DNA of 64,000 bases from positions 142,612,501 to 142,676,500 of the forward strand of contig JASDFA010000016.1 of assembly GCA_035772735.1 (NCBI GenBank), read 5' to 3'. Below the pieces are notes generated by a model that saw only the letters and a list, made by a program, of their open reading frames with translations, searched no databases and was not told the DNA's origin. The stretch's first letter is position 1; each line of letters opens with the position of its first letter. Shown here one piece after another: positions 47,172 through 57,121 of the stretch. The DNA comes from Datura wrightii. Taxonomy: Eukaryota > Streptophyta > Magnoliopsida > Solanales > Solanaceae. The translations under genes were made by a program, and so were the position numbers.

Positions 47172-48410
47172 ATGGCTCCTATAAGAATGAATGGAAGAAG
47201 AAATGGAAATGGTGAAGGCCACGAAGATGGCAATGATCATGGGCATCAACAAGCCCCACCTGTTCAAGAGCCCCAGGCACCAGAGACAGTTGCCCACGCT
47301 GAGTTTTAGGCAGTCATCCAGATGTTGGCGCAGGCCTTGACCGCTCAAGTCAACCAGCTAGCTGTTGCACATATTCCACAATATGGTAATGCAGTAGCAG
47401 CCCGGATTAGAGATTTCTTGAGGACGAACCCGCCGGAGTTCCTAGGGTCCAAGGTGGATGAGGATCCATATGAATTCATTGAGGAGATTCTAAAGATCAC
47501 CCAAGTTATGGGGGTGACAAATGGAGATTGTGTTGATTTGGCCTCCTACCAGCTAAAAGGGATGGCACGTATATGGTTCAAGCAGTGGAGGGATGCTAGG
47601 GCAGTGGGTGCAGGCCCTATAAGTTGGGATGAGTTCCACGTAGTATTCTTGAATCGGTTCTTCCCTCGAGATATGAAGGAGCTAAAGGTGGCCAATTTTG
47701 TTAACTTGAAGCAGGGTGACATGTCAGTTCAGGAGTATGCTTTGGAGTTCTCCCGTCATCCATGCACCAAAGTTGGTGGCATACTAGAGGGCTCGAGTGA
47801 GCCGATTTGTGCATGGAGTGGCGGAATACCTATATAAGGATTGTGGGATCACCATATTGCATCAGGATATATATTTTCCCTGCATCGTGTTGCATGCTCA
47901 GTAGATGGAGTCGGTTTATCAAAGGTAGAGGGAGGCCAAGAGGGATAGGACCTACAGTTATGGGACTTCTCAGGCTAGATCATGGGGTGCACAGCGTCAG
48001 CAGTCTCAGCATAGGTCTATTGCTCCAGCACCATCATCGACCAGTATTCCATCTAGATACTGAGGGGATTAGAGGAGCAAGGCTCCATATTCGAGAAGCC
48101 AGGGTAGCACGCAAATAGAGCGCACTTTCCCATCTTGTGCGATGTGCGTCAAGAATCACTTAGGGAGGTGTTTAGTTGGCTTAGATGCTTGTTTTGGGTG
48201 TGGGAAACCCGGAAACAGACTCAGGGATTACCCTTCAGGTAGATCAGGGGGTAATGGAGCCCATATGCCAGCAACTAGTTAAGTCTCTCCAGTAGCACGT
48301 CCCCGTCAGCAGGATGCCTCGGCTAGTTTAGCCGGAGATCAGCGCCAAAATAGGTTCTATGCTTTAGCACCCCGCCAGGAGAAGGAGGTCTCCCTGGATG
48401 TGGTCACTGG
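47172..48410 (+). pseudogene. Tek-E gag
   Basis: ATG at 47,172 opens MAPIRMNGRRNGNGEG. After one stop (about 47,307) the gag domain is open at 47,322-47,837 with EFLGSKVDEDPYEFIEEI, YQLKGMARIWFKQWR and a RFFPRDMKELKVANF block. It is the best gag in the window. A frameshift near 47,760-47,840 follows. The zinc knuckle near 48,190-48,230 reads CFGCGKPGNRLRDY, so the His and last Cys are replaced by Asn and Tyr and zinc binding should be lost. Confidence 0.85.
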
Positions 48411-48890
48411 TATGTTGTGAGTTTCCCATATTGATGTTTATGCTTTGTTATATCCGGGGGATACCTTGTCTTTTGTGACACCTTATATTACTAGTAGCTT
48501 TGGAGTTAGTCCCAAGACTCTGTCGGAACCATTTTCAGTCTCTACTCCTGTTGGTGATTCGGTTGTAGCTAGGCGGGTGTGTAGAGGATGCCTGATCACG
48601 ATATTGCATAAAGTCACCTCCGCAGACCTTGTAGAGTAATCCATGACTGACTTTGACATTATTCTGGGCATGGATTGGTTGTATGCGTGTTATGCTTCTA
48701 TTAATTGTAGAACCCACGCGGTGGAGTTCTATTTTTCGGGTGAGTCAGTCTTGGAATGGAAGGGCAGTTCTGTTGTACATGTAGGTCGTTTCATTTCCTA
48801 TCTTAAGGCTAGAAAGATGATTTCTAAGGTTCCATGTATCATCTAGTTAGGTTTAGGATGTTGAGTCCAAGACCCTGACTATCCGATCAG
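48411..48890 (+). pseudogene. Tek-E aspartic protease, catalytic Asp lost
   Basis: The active-site loop reads ALLYPGDTLSFVTPYI. Codon 48,451-48,453 is Tyr where Tek-A, Tek-D and Tek-F have Asp, and the Ala that follows Gly is Asp. The rest is well kept: DFDIILGMDWLYACYASINC at 48,652-48,711. A stop at about 48,638-48,640 precedes it. Confidence 0.85.
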
Positions 48891-48892
48891 TT

Positions 48893-49550
48893 TTGGAGGT
48901 GCGTGAGTACCTAGAGGTATTCCCTAATGATTTATCAGTTGTTCCTCTGGAGAGGGAAATCGATTTTGGTATTGAACTTCTACTCGACATGCAACCTATT
49001 AATGTCCCTCCTTATAGGATGGCTCCAGCCGAGCTAAAAGAGTTGAATGATCAATTGAAGGACCTGTTAGATAAGGGTTTCATTAGGACGAGCAAGTCTC
49101 CATAGGGTGCACCAGTTCTCTTTGTCCAAAAAAAAGATGGTTCTTTTCGCATATGTATTGATTATCGGCAATTGAACAAAGTCATCGTCAATAACAAATA
49201 TCCTCTACCCGAGATTGAAGATTTATTCGAACAACTTTAGGGTGACAATAGTCTCGAAGATAGATCTCAGATCCGGGTACCATCAGCTCGGAGTTCGGGG
49301 GAGTGGAAACGCGAAGACAGCCTTCAGGACACGGTATGGTCATTATGAGTTTGTATTTATGTCTTTTGGACTAACGAATGCTCCTGCAGCTTTTATGGAC
49401 TTGATGAATAGGGTGTTCAAGCCATACCTGGATATGTTTGTGATTGTGTTTATTTATGACATCCTGATATATTCTCGAAGCAAGGAGGAGCATGCTACTA
49501 ATTTGAGGGTGGTGCTGTAGACTCTCAAGGATCGCCACGTGGCCTATATA
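48893..49550 (+). pseudogene. Tek-E reverse transcriptase, first copy
   Basis: It starts VREYLEVFPNDL and runs through PPYRMAPAELKELNDQL (49,009-49,059), a frameshift near 49,215, and the palm to VLQTLKDR-equivalent sequence at about 49,540. The catalytic motif is FIYDIL; codon 49,455-49,457 is Tyr, not Asp. At 49,551 the sequence jumps back to the TGTCCCTCCTTATAGGATGG phrase first seen at 49,003, so most of RT is present twice with an offset of 548 bp. Confidence 0.85.
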
Positions 49551-50500
49551 TGTCCCTCCTTATAGGATGGCTCCAGACGAGCTAAAAGAGTTGAATGATC
49601 AATTGAAGGACCTGTTAGATAAGGGTTTCATTAGGCCGAGCAAGTCTCCGTGGGGTGCACCAGTCTTATTTGTTCGGAAGAAGGATGGTTCTCTTTGCAT
49701 GTGCATTGATTTTTGTCTATTGAACAAAGTCACCATCAAGAATAGGTATCCTTTACCCAAGATCGATGATTTGTTTGATCAGCTCCAGTGTGCCAAGTAT
49801 TTTTCAAGGATAGATCTCAGGTCCAGGTATCATCAACTCATAGTTTGAGAGTGTGATATTCTGAAGACAACCTTGAGGACGCAGTATGATCATTATGAGT
49901 TTGTAGTTATGTATTTTGGAATAACAAATGCTCCTACAACCTTTATGGACCTGATGAGCAGGGTGTTCAAGCCGTACCTGGACATGTTTGTGATCGTGTT
50001 CATTGATGATATCCTTATATACTCTCAGTGCAAGGAGGAACATGCTGCTCATTTGAGAGTAGTGCTTCAGACTCTCAAAGATCATCAATTGTATGGAAAG
50101 TTCAACAAGTGTGAGTTTTGGTTGATCTCGGTAGCATTTTTGGGCCATATGGTATCAAGCAAAGTTAAAGTACATTCTCAGAAAATCGAGGCAGTGAAGA
50201 ATTGGCCTAGACCGGTGAATCCTTTGGATATTCGGAGCTTCTTGTGTTTAGCTGGCTATTACCGGAGATCTGTTGAAGGTTTTTCATCCATCGCAACACC
50301 TTTCACCAAATTGACCAGGAAGAAGGTAAAGTTCCAAGGGCTGGAGGCTTGTGAAAAGAGCTTCCATGAATTGAAGACTAGACTTACTACCGCACTGGTG
50401 TTGACCCTGCCAGAGGGTACGGATGGTTCGTGGTGTATTGCTATGCTTCATGAATCGGACTCAGGTATGTATTGATGTAGCGAGGGAAAGTGATAGCATA
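49551..50500 (+). pseudogene. Tek-E reverse transcriptase, second copy
   Basis: It repeats from PPYRMAPDELKELNDQL through the palm (FIDDILIYS, both Asp present, about 49,999-50,025) and on through the thumb and the RSFLCLAGYYRRSVEGF block to TRLTTALVLTLPEG. It is open at 49,567-49,848 and 49,873-50,475, separated by one stop. It differs from the first copy at many bases, so the two came from diverged family members. Confidence 0.85.
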
Positions 50501-50960
50501 TGCCTCTAGACAGTTGAAGATCCATGAGAAGAATTACCTGACCCATGATCTAAAGTTAGCCGCAGTGGTATTTGAATTGAAGATATGGTGACATTACTTG
50601 TATGGAGTCCATTTGGATGTGTTTACGGACTACAAGAGCTTACAGTATGTGTTCACCCAGAAAGACCTCAATCTACGACAAATGAGGTGGTTAGAGCTAC
50701 TCAAAGACTACGATATGAGTGTTCTTTACCATCCGGGTAAGGATAATGTGGTGACGGACTCACTTAGTAGGCTCTCTGTAGAGAGTGTGTCCCATGTAGA
50801 TGAACGAAAGAAAGAGCTGGTGAAAGATGTGCATCGTCTCGCAAGGTTAGGAGTTTGGTTGGTGGACTCTATTGATGGCGGTGTTGTTTATCAAAGTGGA
50901 TTTGTATCATCCTTGGTGATGGATGTGAAAACTAGACAAGATGAGGACCCAATTTAGGTA
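50501..50960 (+). pseudogene. Tek-E RNase H
   Basis: After several frameshifts the domain is open at 50,598-50,957 with VFTDYKSLQYVF (the usual His after Asp is Tyr) and VVTDSLSRLSVES. The first two acidic motifs lie in the damaged part before 50,600. Confidence 0.8.
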
Positions 50961-50963
50961 AAG

Positions 50964-51813
50964 TTGAAAGAAGTCGTTCGAAGTCAGAAGGTAGAGGTCT
51001 TTTCCCAAGGGGGAGATGGTGTGCTTTGGTACCAGGGTCACCTATGTGTTCCAGATGTTGATGATTTAAGGACCCAGATATTGCATGAGGCCTATGGATC
51101 CAGGTATTCTATCCATTCGGGTGCCACCAAGATGTATCGTGATTTACGAAAAATCTATTGATGGAATGGCATGAAGAAGGATATATCAGAATTCATAGCC
51201 AAGTGCCCGAACTGTCAGAAAGTAAAGGTTGAGCATTAAAGGCTGAGAGGAGTACTTCAGGATATTAGCATTCCCACTTGGAAGTGGGAAGAGATTAACA
51301 ATGACTTTGTAATAGGATTACCTCATAGTCGCTGACAATATGACACCATTTGGGTTGTGGTAGACAGGTTGACCAAGGCTACACATTTTCTACCGGTTAA
51401 AACCACAAACTCAATGGAGGATTATGCCTAGCTGTGTATCCGGGAGTTGGTTTGATTGCATGGAGTGCCCTTGTCCATCATTTCAGACCGAGGTACTCAA
51501 TTTGCCTCTCAGTTTTGGCGGTCATTCCAAAAGGGCTTGGGACTAAAGTTAAACTTAGCACAACATTTCAATCGCAAATGGATGGTCAGGCAGAACGGAC
51601 AATTCAGACACTCGAAGACATGTTGAAAGCATGTGTGATGGACTTCAAAGGTAGTTGGAATGATCACTTTCCCCTGATCAAGTTTGCTTATAATAATAGT
51701 TATCACTCTAGTATTCAAATGGCATCGTTCGAGGCTCTCCATGGGCAGAGATGTAGATCGCCCATCGAATGGTTTAAGGTTGGTGAGGCATCTATAGTAG
51801 GGCAAGATTTAGT
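50964..51813 (+). pseudogene. Tek-E integrase, truncated
   Basis: The zinc domain (HEAYGSRYSIHSG ... CPNCQKVK) has a Tyr for the second motif His. The core D-D-E is complete: DFVIGLP, SDRGTQFAS and DGQAERTIQ (open at 51,434-51,847), though stops lie at 51,158-51,160 and 51,237-51,239 and further on. Sequence stops at GQDLV at 51,813; the last codons of the open frame are LTR-derived. Confidence 0.85.
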
Positions 51814-52038
51814 CCTCACCACGACTCATAACAATGACTCGTACTAGGAAATAGGTCGTTACATCACCCATGGTTACCCGCTGACACCAGATCAAAACTT
51901 CCCATAACTGCTTCCTACAGGTCATTGGTTGGACCAACAATCCGTTGGGTCATTTGTTCAGTGACATTTTTTCCAGTTTCAGCCTTCTTCCAATTTTAAA
52001 ATCTTGGGTCTAATTTAAAGCATTTTTGGGGTATTACA
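51811..52038 (-). repeat. 3' LTR fragment of Tek-F
   Basis: It matches the first part of the 5' LTR (59,645 to about 59,415) and starts, on the minus strand, TGTAATACCCC at 52,038. The shared AGT at 51,811-51,813 may be microhomology at the join with Tek-E integrase. Confidence 0.85.
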
Positions 52039-52060
52039 ATATCTCCTCCATGGGGACGTT
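52039..52060 (-). other. Polypurine tract of Tek-F
   Basis: The minus strand CATGGAGGAGATAT abuts the LTR start and is similar to Tek-A's PPT. Confidence 0.7.
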
Positions 52061-52279
52061 CGTCCTCGAATGTTGGAGATATACAGAAAACAGAGACATG
52101 CTATAATTACACTTAAATACTGATCATTTAAATCGAAAACTGATGGAATGACTATCTCCGATTCAAACCACATAGCTTAGCTGATTTCATTATTCACATA
52201 CACATTCATATACATGAAAGAAACTTGATCACATGAACTGAACATGGAAACTAAATAGAGTTTTAGGTCAAAACAGATA

Positions 52280-53650
52280 CCTCAAGTTTTAACTAATCCG
52301 GTAGAAAATAAATGTGGGTATCTAGCCATCATATCTGCTTCGGCCTCCAACGTAGTTCCTTCAATAAGCTAATTCCTCCATAACACTTTAACTGAAACTA
52401 CTTCCTTTTTCCTTGGCCTTTGACCCTGATGATCCAATATTTCCACTGGGTCCTCCTTATAGCTAAGGCTGTCTTTTACACAAACACTGTCCATCAGGAC
52501 AACTAGAGCTGGATCATCCAAGCACTTTTTCAAAAGCGATACATGAAACACAGGATGAACGGAAGATAACTCTGAACGCAACTCCAATTCATATGCCACC
52601 TTCCAACTTGTCTAACAATTCGGTAGGGGCCAACATAGCGGGGACTAAGTTTCCCTTTCTTTCCAAATCGTATCACTCCCTTCATGGGATATACCTTCAG
52701 AAACACCCAATCATCCACCTCGAACTCTAATTCTCTCCTTTTCACATTGGCGTAGGACTTTTTGCGACTCTAAGTGGTTTTCATCCCGTCCCTTATCAAT
52801 TGAACCTTCTTCATATCCCCATGAACCAAATTTGTCCCTATCATGGCTGCCTCACCAATCTCGAACCGTCCAATGGATCATCTACATCTCTACCTATAGA
52901 GAGCCTCAAACGGCACCATCTGAATACTAGAATGATAGTTATTATTATAGGCAAACTCGATCAGGGGAAAGTGATCATCCCAACCACCTTTGAAGTCAAT
53001 CATGCATGCCCTTTACATGTCCTCGAGGGTTTGAATTGTCCGATCTACCTGACCATCCATTTGCGAGTGGAATGCTGTGCTGAGTTTAACACGTGTACTA
53101 AGTCCTTTTTGAAATGAGTTCCAAAACTAAGAGGTATATTGAGTACCTTGATCTAAAATGATGAATAAGGGAACTCCAAGCAATCGGAGTAACTCCCGGA
53201 TATATAGTTTGGCCTAATCCTCAGTCGAATCCGCGGTTTTAACCGATAGAAAATGAGTAGGCTTAGTTAACCTGTCTATCACAACCAAAATGGAGTCATA
53301 TTGTTGGTGAGTACAAGGTAAACCTATGATGAAATCCATATTAATTTCTTCCCAGTTCCAAGTGGGAATGCTGATATTCTGAAGTACACCTCCCGGTCTC
53401 TGATGCTCAACCTTAACTTGCTGACAATTCGGACACTTGGCCACAAATTCTGCAATATCCTTCTTCATGCCATTCCACCAATAGATTTCTCATAATTCAT
53501 GGTACATCTTGGTGGCACCGGAATGGATTGAATACCTAGATCCATGAGCCTCGTGCAACATCTACCTCCTCAAATCATCGACATCCAGAAAACATAGGCG
53601 GCCCTGGTACCGAAGCACACCATCTCCCCTTGGGAGAAGACCTCCACCTT
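52280..53650 (-). pseudogene. Tek-F integrase and chromodomain
   Basis: The zinc domain and start of the core are open at 53,468-53,214 (KKDIAEFVAKCPNCQQVK, NMDFIIGLP). The second Asp is in ILDQGTQYTS. At the third position the motif reads DGQVDRTIQ: codon 53,045-53,043 is Asp instead of Glu. GPY/F follows at 52,660-52,590 (RYVGPYRIVRQVG), then a frameshift, then VAYELELRSELSSVHPVFHV (52,599-52,369). A chromodomain (VKVLWRN, then EAEADMMARYPHLFS) ends near 52,290. Confidence 0.85.
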
Positions 53651-54300
53651 CTAAATTTGAATGGCTTCCTTAAACTTTACAAAAATTGGGTCCTCATTTT
53701 GCCTAGCTTTTACATCAGTCACCAAGGACGATTCTGATTCATTATGCACAACAACACCGCCATCGGTTGAGTCGACCGACCTTACTCCCAACCTTGCGAG
53801 TCGATGTACATCTTTCACTAGCTCTTTATTTCCCTCATCCACATGGGACACACTCTTCATAGAGAGTCTACTATGTGTGTCCGCTACCACATTAGCCTTA
53901 CCCAAATGGTAAAGGACACTCATATCGTAGTCATTGATTAGCTCCAACCACCTCCTTTGCTGAAGATTAAGATATTTCTGCGTAAACACATAATGTAAGA
54001 TCTTATGGTCCATAAATACATCCACGTGGACCCCATACAAATAATGTTGCCATTACGTCAAGGAGAATACCACCGCAGCCAATTCAAGATCATGGGTCGG
54101 GTAATTCTTCTCATGAACTTTCAGTTGTCTAGAGGCATATGCTATAAGTTTCTCATGCTGCATCAACAAACACCCAAGTCCGATATTTGAAGAATCACAA
54201 TACACAATGAATCCATCGGTATCCTCGGGTAGGGTCAACACCGGTGCCTAGGTAAGTAGAGTCTTCAACGCTTGGAAGCTCTTCTCATAAGCCTCTGACC
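53651..54300 (-). pseudogene. Tek-F RNase H
   Basis: Open at 54,241-54,053 and 54,040-53,651. YCDSS, THDLELAAVVFS, VFMDHKILHYVF and VVADTHSRLS hold all four acidic positions, though neighbouring residues have drifted. One stop at about 54,050 separates the halves. Confidence 0.85.
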
Positions 54301-55090
54301 ATTAGAATTTCACCTTCTTTTGAGTCAATTTGGTCAAAGGTGCCGCAACAGATGAAAAACCCTCAACAAATCTTTGATAATAGCCTACTAGACCCAAGAA
54401 TCACCGAATATCTAAAGGGTTCAGCAGTGTAGGCCAATTATTCACTGCCTCGATTTTCTGAGAATCCACCTTCATACCCTCACTTGATACCACATGGCCC
54501 AAAAATGCTATGGAGTTTAACCAAAACTCGCACTTGCTAAATTTGGCATATAATTGACGATCCTTAAGAGTCTGAAGCACTACTCTCATATAAGCGGCAT
54601 GCTCCTCCTCGCTCTGAGAGTATATCAAGATGTCATAAATAAACACAATCACGAACATGTCCATGTATGGATTGAAAACCCTATTCATCAAGTCCATAAA
54701 AGCTGCAGGAGCATTCATTAGTCTAAAATACATAACTACAAACTCATAATGACCACACTGCATCCTAAAGGCTATCTTTGGGATGTCACTCTTCCGAACT
54801 CTTAGATGATGGTACCCGGATCTAAGATCTATCTTCGAGAAACACTTGGCACCCTGAAGTTGGTCAAATAAATCATCAATCCTAGGTAGAGGATACCTGT
54901 TCTTGACGGTGACTTTGTTCAATTGCCGATAATCAACACACATGCGAAGAGAACCATCTTTCTTTCAGACAAAGAGAACTGGTGGACCCCATGGGGACTT
55001 GATCGATTTAATGAAACCCTTATCTAACAAGTCCTTCAATTCTTTTAGCTCGGCTGGAGCCATTCAGTAGGGAGGAATATTTATAGGCTG
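54301..55090 (-). pseudogene. Tek-F reverse transcriptase, catalytic Asp lost
   Basis: The long open stretch 54,943-54,401 begins CVDYRQLNKVTVKNRYPLPR and runs through the palm and EFWLNSIAFLGHVVSSEGM. The catalytic motif is FIYDILIYS; codon 54,637-54,635 is Tyr. This is the same substitution in the same local sequence (TTTATTTATGACATC) as Tek-E copy 1. The N-terminal block PPYRMAP-type lies near 55,070. Confidence 0.85.
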
Positions 55091-55720
55091 CGTGTCGAGA
55101 AGAAGGTTGATACCAAAATCGATCTCCCGCTCAAGTGGGATTTCCGATAAATCATCTTTAAAGACCTGTAGATACTCACGTACTACTAGAACTAACTTGA
55201 TAGTCAGGTTCTCGGACTCAACATCCTTAACCCTAACTAGATGGTACACACAACCCTTAGAAATTATCTCACTGGCGTTGAGGTAGGAAATGAAATGACC
55301 TGTAGGCACAACTGAACTAACCTTCCATTCTAAAACTGGCTCACATAAAAATCTGAACACTACTTCTCGAGTTCTTCAATTAACTAAAGCATAGCATGCA
55401 AATAGCTAATCCATGCCAAGAACAACATCTAAGTCGGTTATGGATAACCCTACCAAATCTGCTGAGGTGCCTTCTAAAGGGCTGAGACTGGGCAATCTCT
55501 ATACACCCGTCTAGCTATAACTAAGTCACCTACTGTAATACTTATTGAGAAGTGTTCTTACAAGATTTCGGTACTGACTCCGAAGCTACTGGCCACATAA
55601 CGTGTCACAAAAAACAAGTTAGCCCCCAGATCTAACAGAGCATAAACATCAATATGGACAACTCATAACATACCAGTGACGACATCTGGGAGACCTACTG
55701 CTCCTGAGGGGATTCTAAGG
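55091..55720 (-). pseudogene. Tek-F aspartic protease
   Basis: The active-site region on the minus strand is VYALLDLGANLFFVTRYVA (about 55,645-55,588), with the catalytic Asp. The DFDVVLGMD-type landmark near 55,420 is frameshifted. The C-terminal linker is open at 55,360-55,064. Confidence 0.8.
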
Positions 55721-56912
55721 CATAGAATCTATTCTGGTGTTGACCGCCACCTACACTAGTAGATGCCACCTGTTGTGCTGAGAGTGCAAGAGGGTTTTAA
55801 AACTTGAAGCTGGGCCTCGGCCCCCAACCTGATCTCGTCTCACTGATGGGCAGTCTCTAAGCATGTGTCCGGGCTTCCCAACACCTGAAACAAGTACCTG
55901 AACTTCCTAAGCACTGGCCTGTGTGTCCCCGACCACATCTGCGAAAAGCTGGGATGCTAGAATCGTGAGTCTCATGCTCTGACCCTCGAGCTTGACGCTC
56001 ATCCTCTTTGATCATGTCTAGGCCTCGATGACACACTCAATGATGAAGATGCCGAGGCTGATCATCTCTGGTGGGTCTATTGTCAGTGCCCACCAACTAA
56101 TCTCGGCTGTGAGAAATTTTGGTCGTCGGTCCTGGCCCTCTTGGTCTCCCTCTCTCTCGAATGCACCACCTCCATCTGTTGGGTGTACAACACCAACTGA
56201 GGGAAGTCCATGTCCTGGTGGAGAATAGTGATTCTAAAATCTTTTTCCAAATAGCCCACTACTCCATGCACGAACCTGCTCATCCGCACCCTCTAATCAG
56301 CTACTAACTCTGGGCGTACTTTGAAAGGTGAGTGAATTCACGGGCATACTTTTGTACTGTCACTCTCCCTTTCTTCAGATTTACGAACTCTATTTCCTTC
56401 ATCTCCCTCATCTCACGAGGGAAGAACCGATCAAAGAATGCAACATGAAACTCTTCCTAAGTGATAAGACCTACCCCGGCGACCCTGCTATCCTTCCATT
56501 GGCAAAACTAGATATGCGCGACCCCTTTCAACTGGTTAGAGGAAAACTCTGCATACTACACCCCATTCACCCCCATTACTTAGGTGATCTTGACAATCTC
56601 ATCTATGAACTTATGCGGGTCCTCATCTATTTTTGACCCAAGGATCTCTGGCGGGTTCATCCTCAAGAAGTCACTGACTCGAGCTGCTGCTGCATTGCAA
56701 TTTTGCGGAGCATGCACAATAGCATGTTGATTTACCTTAGTGGTCAAGGCCTGCGCAAGCATCTGAATAGTGGGTCGGAACTCTGCATGGGCAGTTGGCT
56801 TCGATGCCTGGTGCTCCTGAATTGGTGGGGCTTGCTGATGCCCAATTCCATTGCCATCCCCGTGGATTTCACCATTTTCGTTCCTTCTACCATTCATTCT
56901 TTAGGGAGCCAT
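55721..56912 (-). pseudogene. Tek-F gag
   Basis: The start ATG at 56,912-56,910 is followed by a premature stop at codon 4, then RMNGRRNENGEIHGDG. The open stretch 56,897-56,580 includes EILGSKIDEDPHKFIDEI. The RFFPREMREMKEIEF block is at about 56,420. The zinc knuckle near 55,900-55,855 has one extra base (TGTTTCAGGTGTTGGG), which shifts the frame within the motif. Confidence 0.8.
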
Positions 56913-57105
56913 GATTTTGCAATCTCAAATAGCATGAATTAGAAGTATAAGGAGACATTTCATCGCACGATATAGATCATGAAAGAAGGGATCATTTCCT
57001 AAATGTCTTGTAGCCTCTTCTTCATAAGTGTGGCGCGCTTCACACCCATGAAAATGACTCTATTTAACACGGCTTTTAGACACCCTAAGACACTTCAAAC
57101 CTATT

Positions 57106-57117
57106 GCTCTAATACCA
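57106..57117 (-). other. Primer binding site of Tek-F
   Basis: The minus strand reads TGGTATTAGAGC, one base off the initiator-Met consensus (C to T), four bases from the LTR. Confidence 0.8.
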
Positions 57118-57121
57118 TGTT

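Larger units (their letters stand above)
44855..51813 (+). mobile_element. Tek-E: chromovirus, 5' LTR to integrase, fused to Tek-F
   Basis: The order is 5' LTR, PBS, gag, protease, RT (twice), RNase H and integrase, plus strand. It stops inside integrase at 51,811-51,813, where Tek-F LTR sequence in the opposite orientation begins. Its integrase C-terminus, chromodomain, PPT and 3' LTR are missing. Confidence 0.9.

Noticed and set aside
51434..51847. 137-codon frame as a possible intact integrase
   Set aside because: The last codons come from the inverted Tek-F LTR and the frame lacks the N-terminal and C-terminal domains; it is a truncated fragment.
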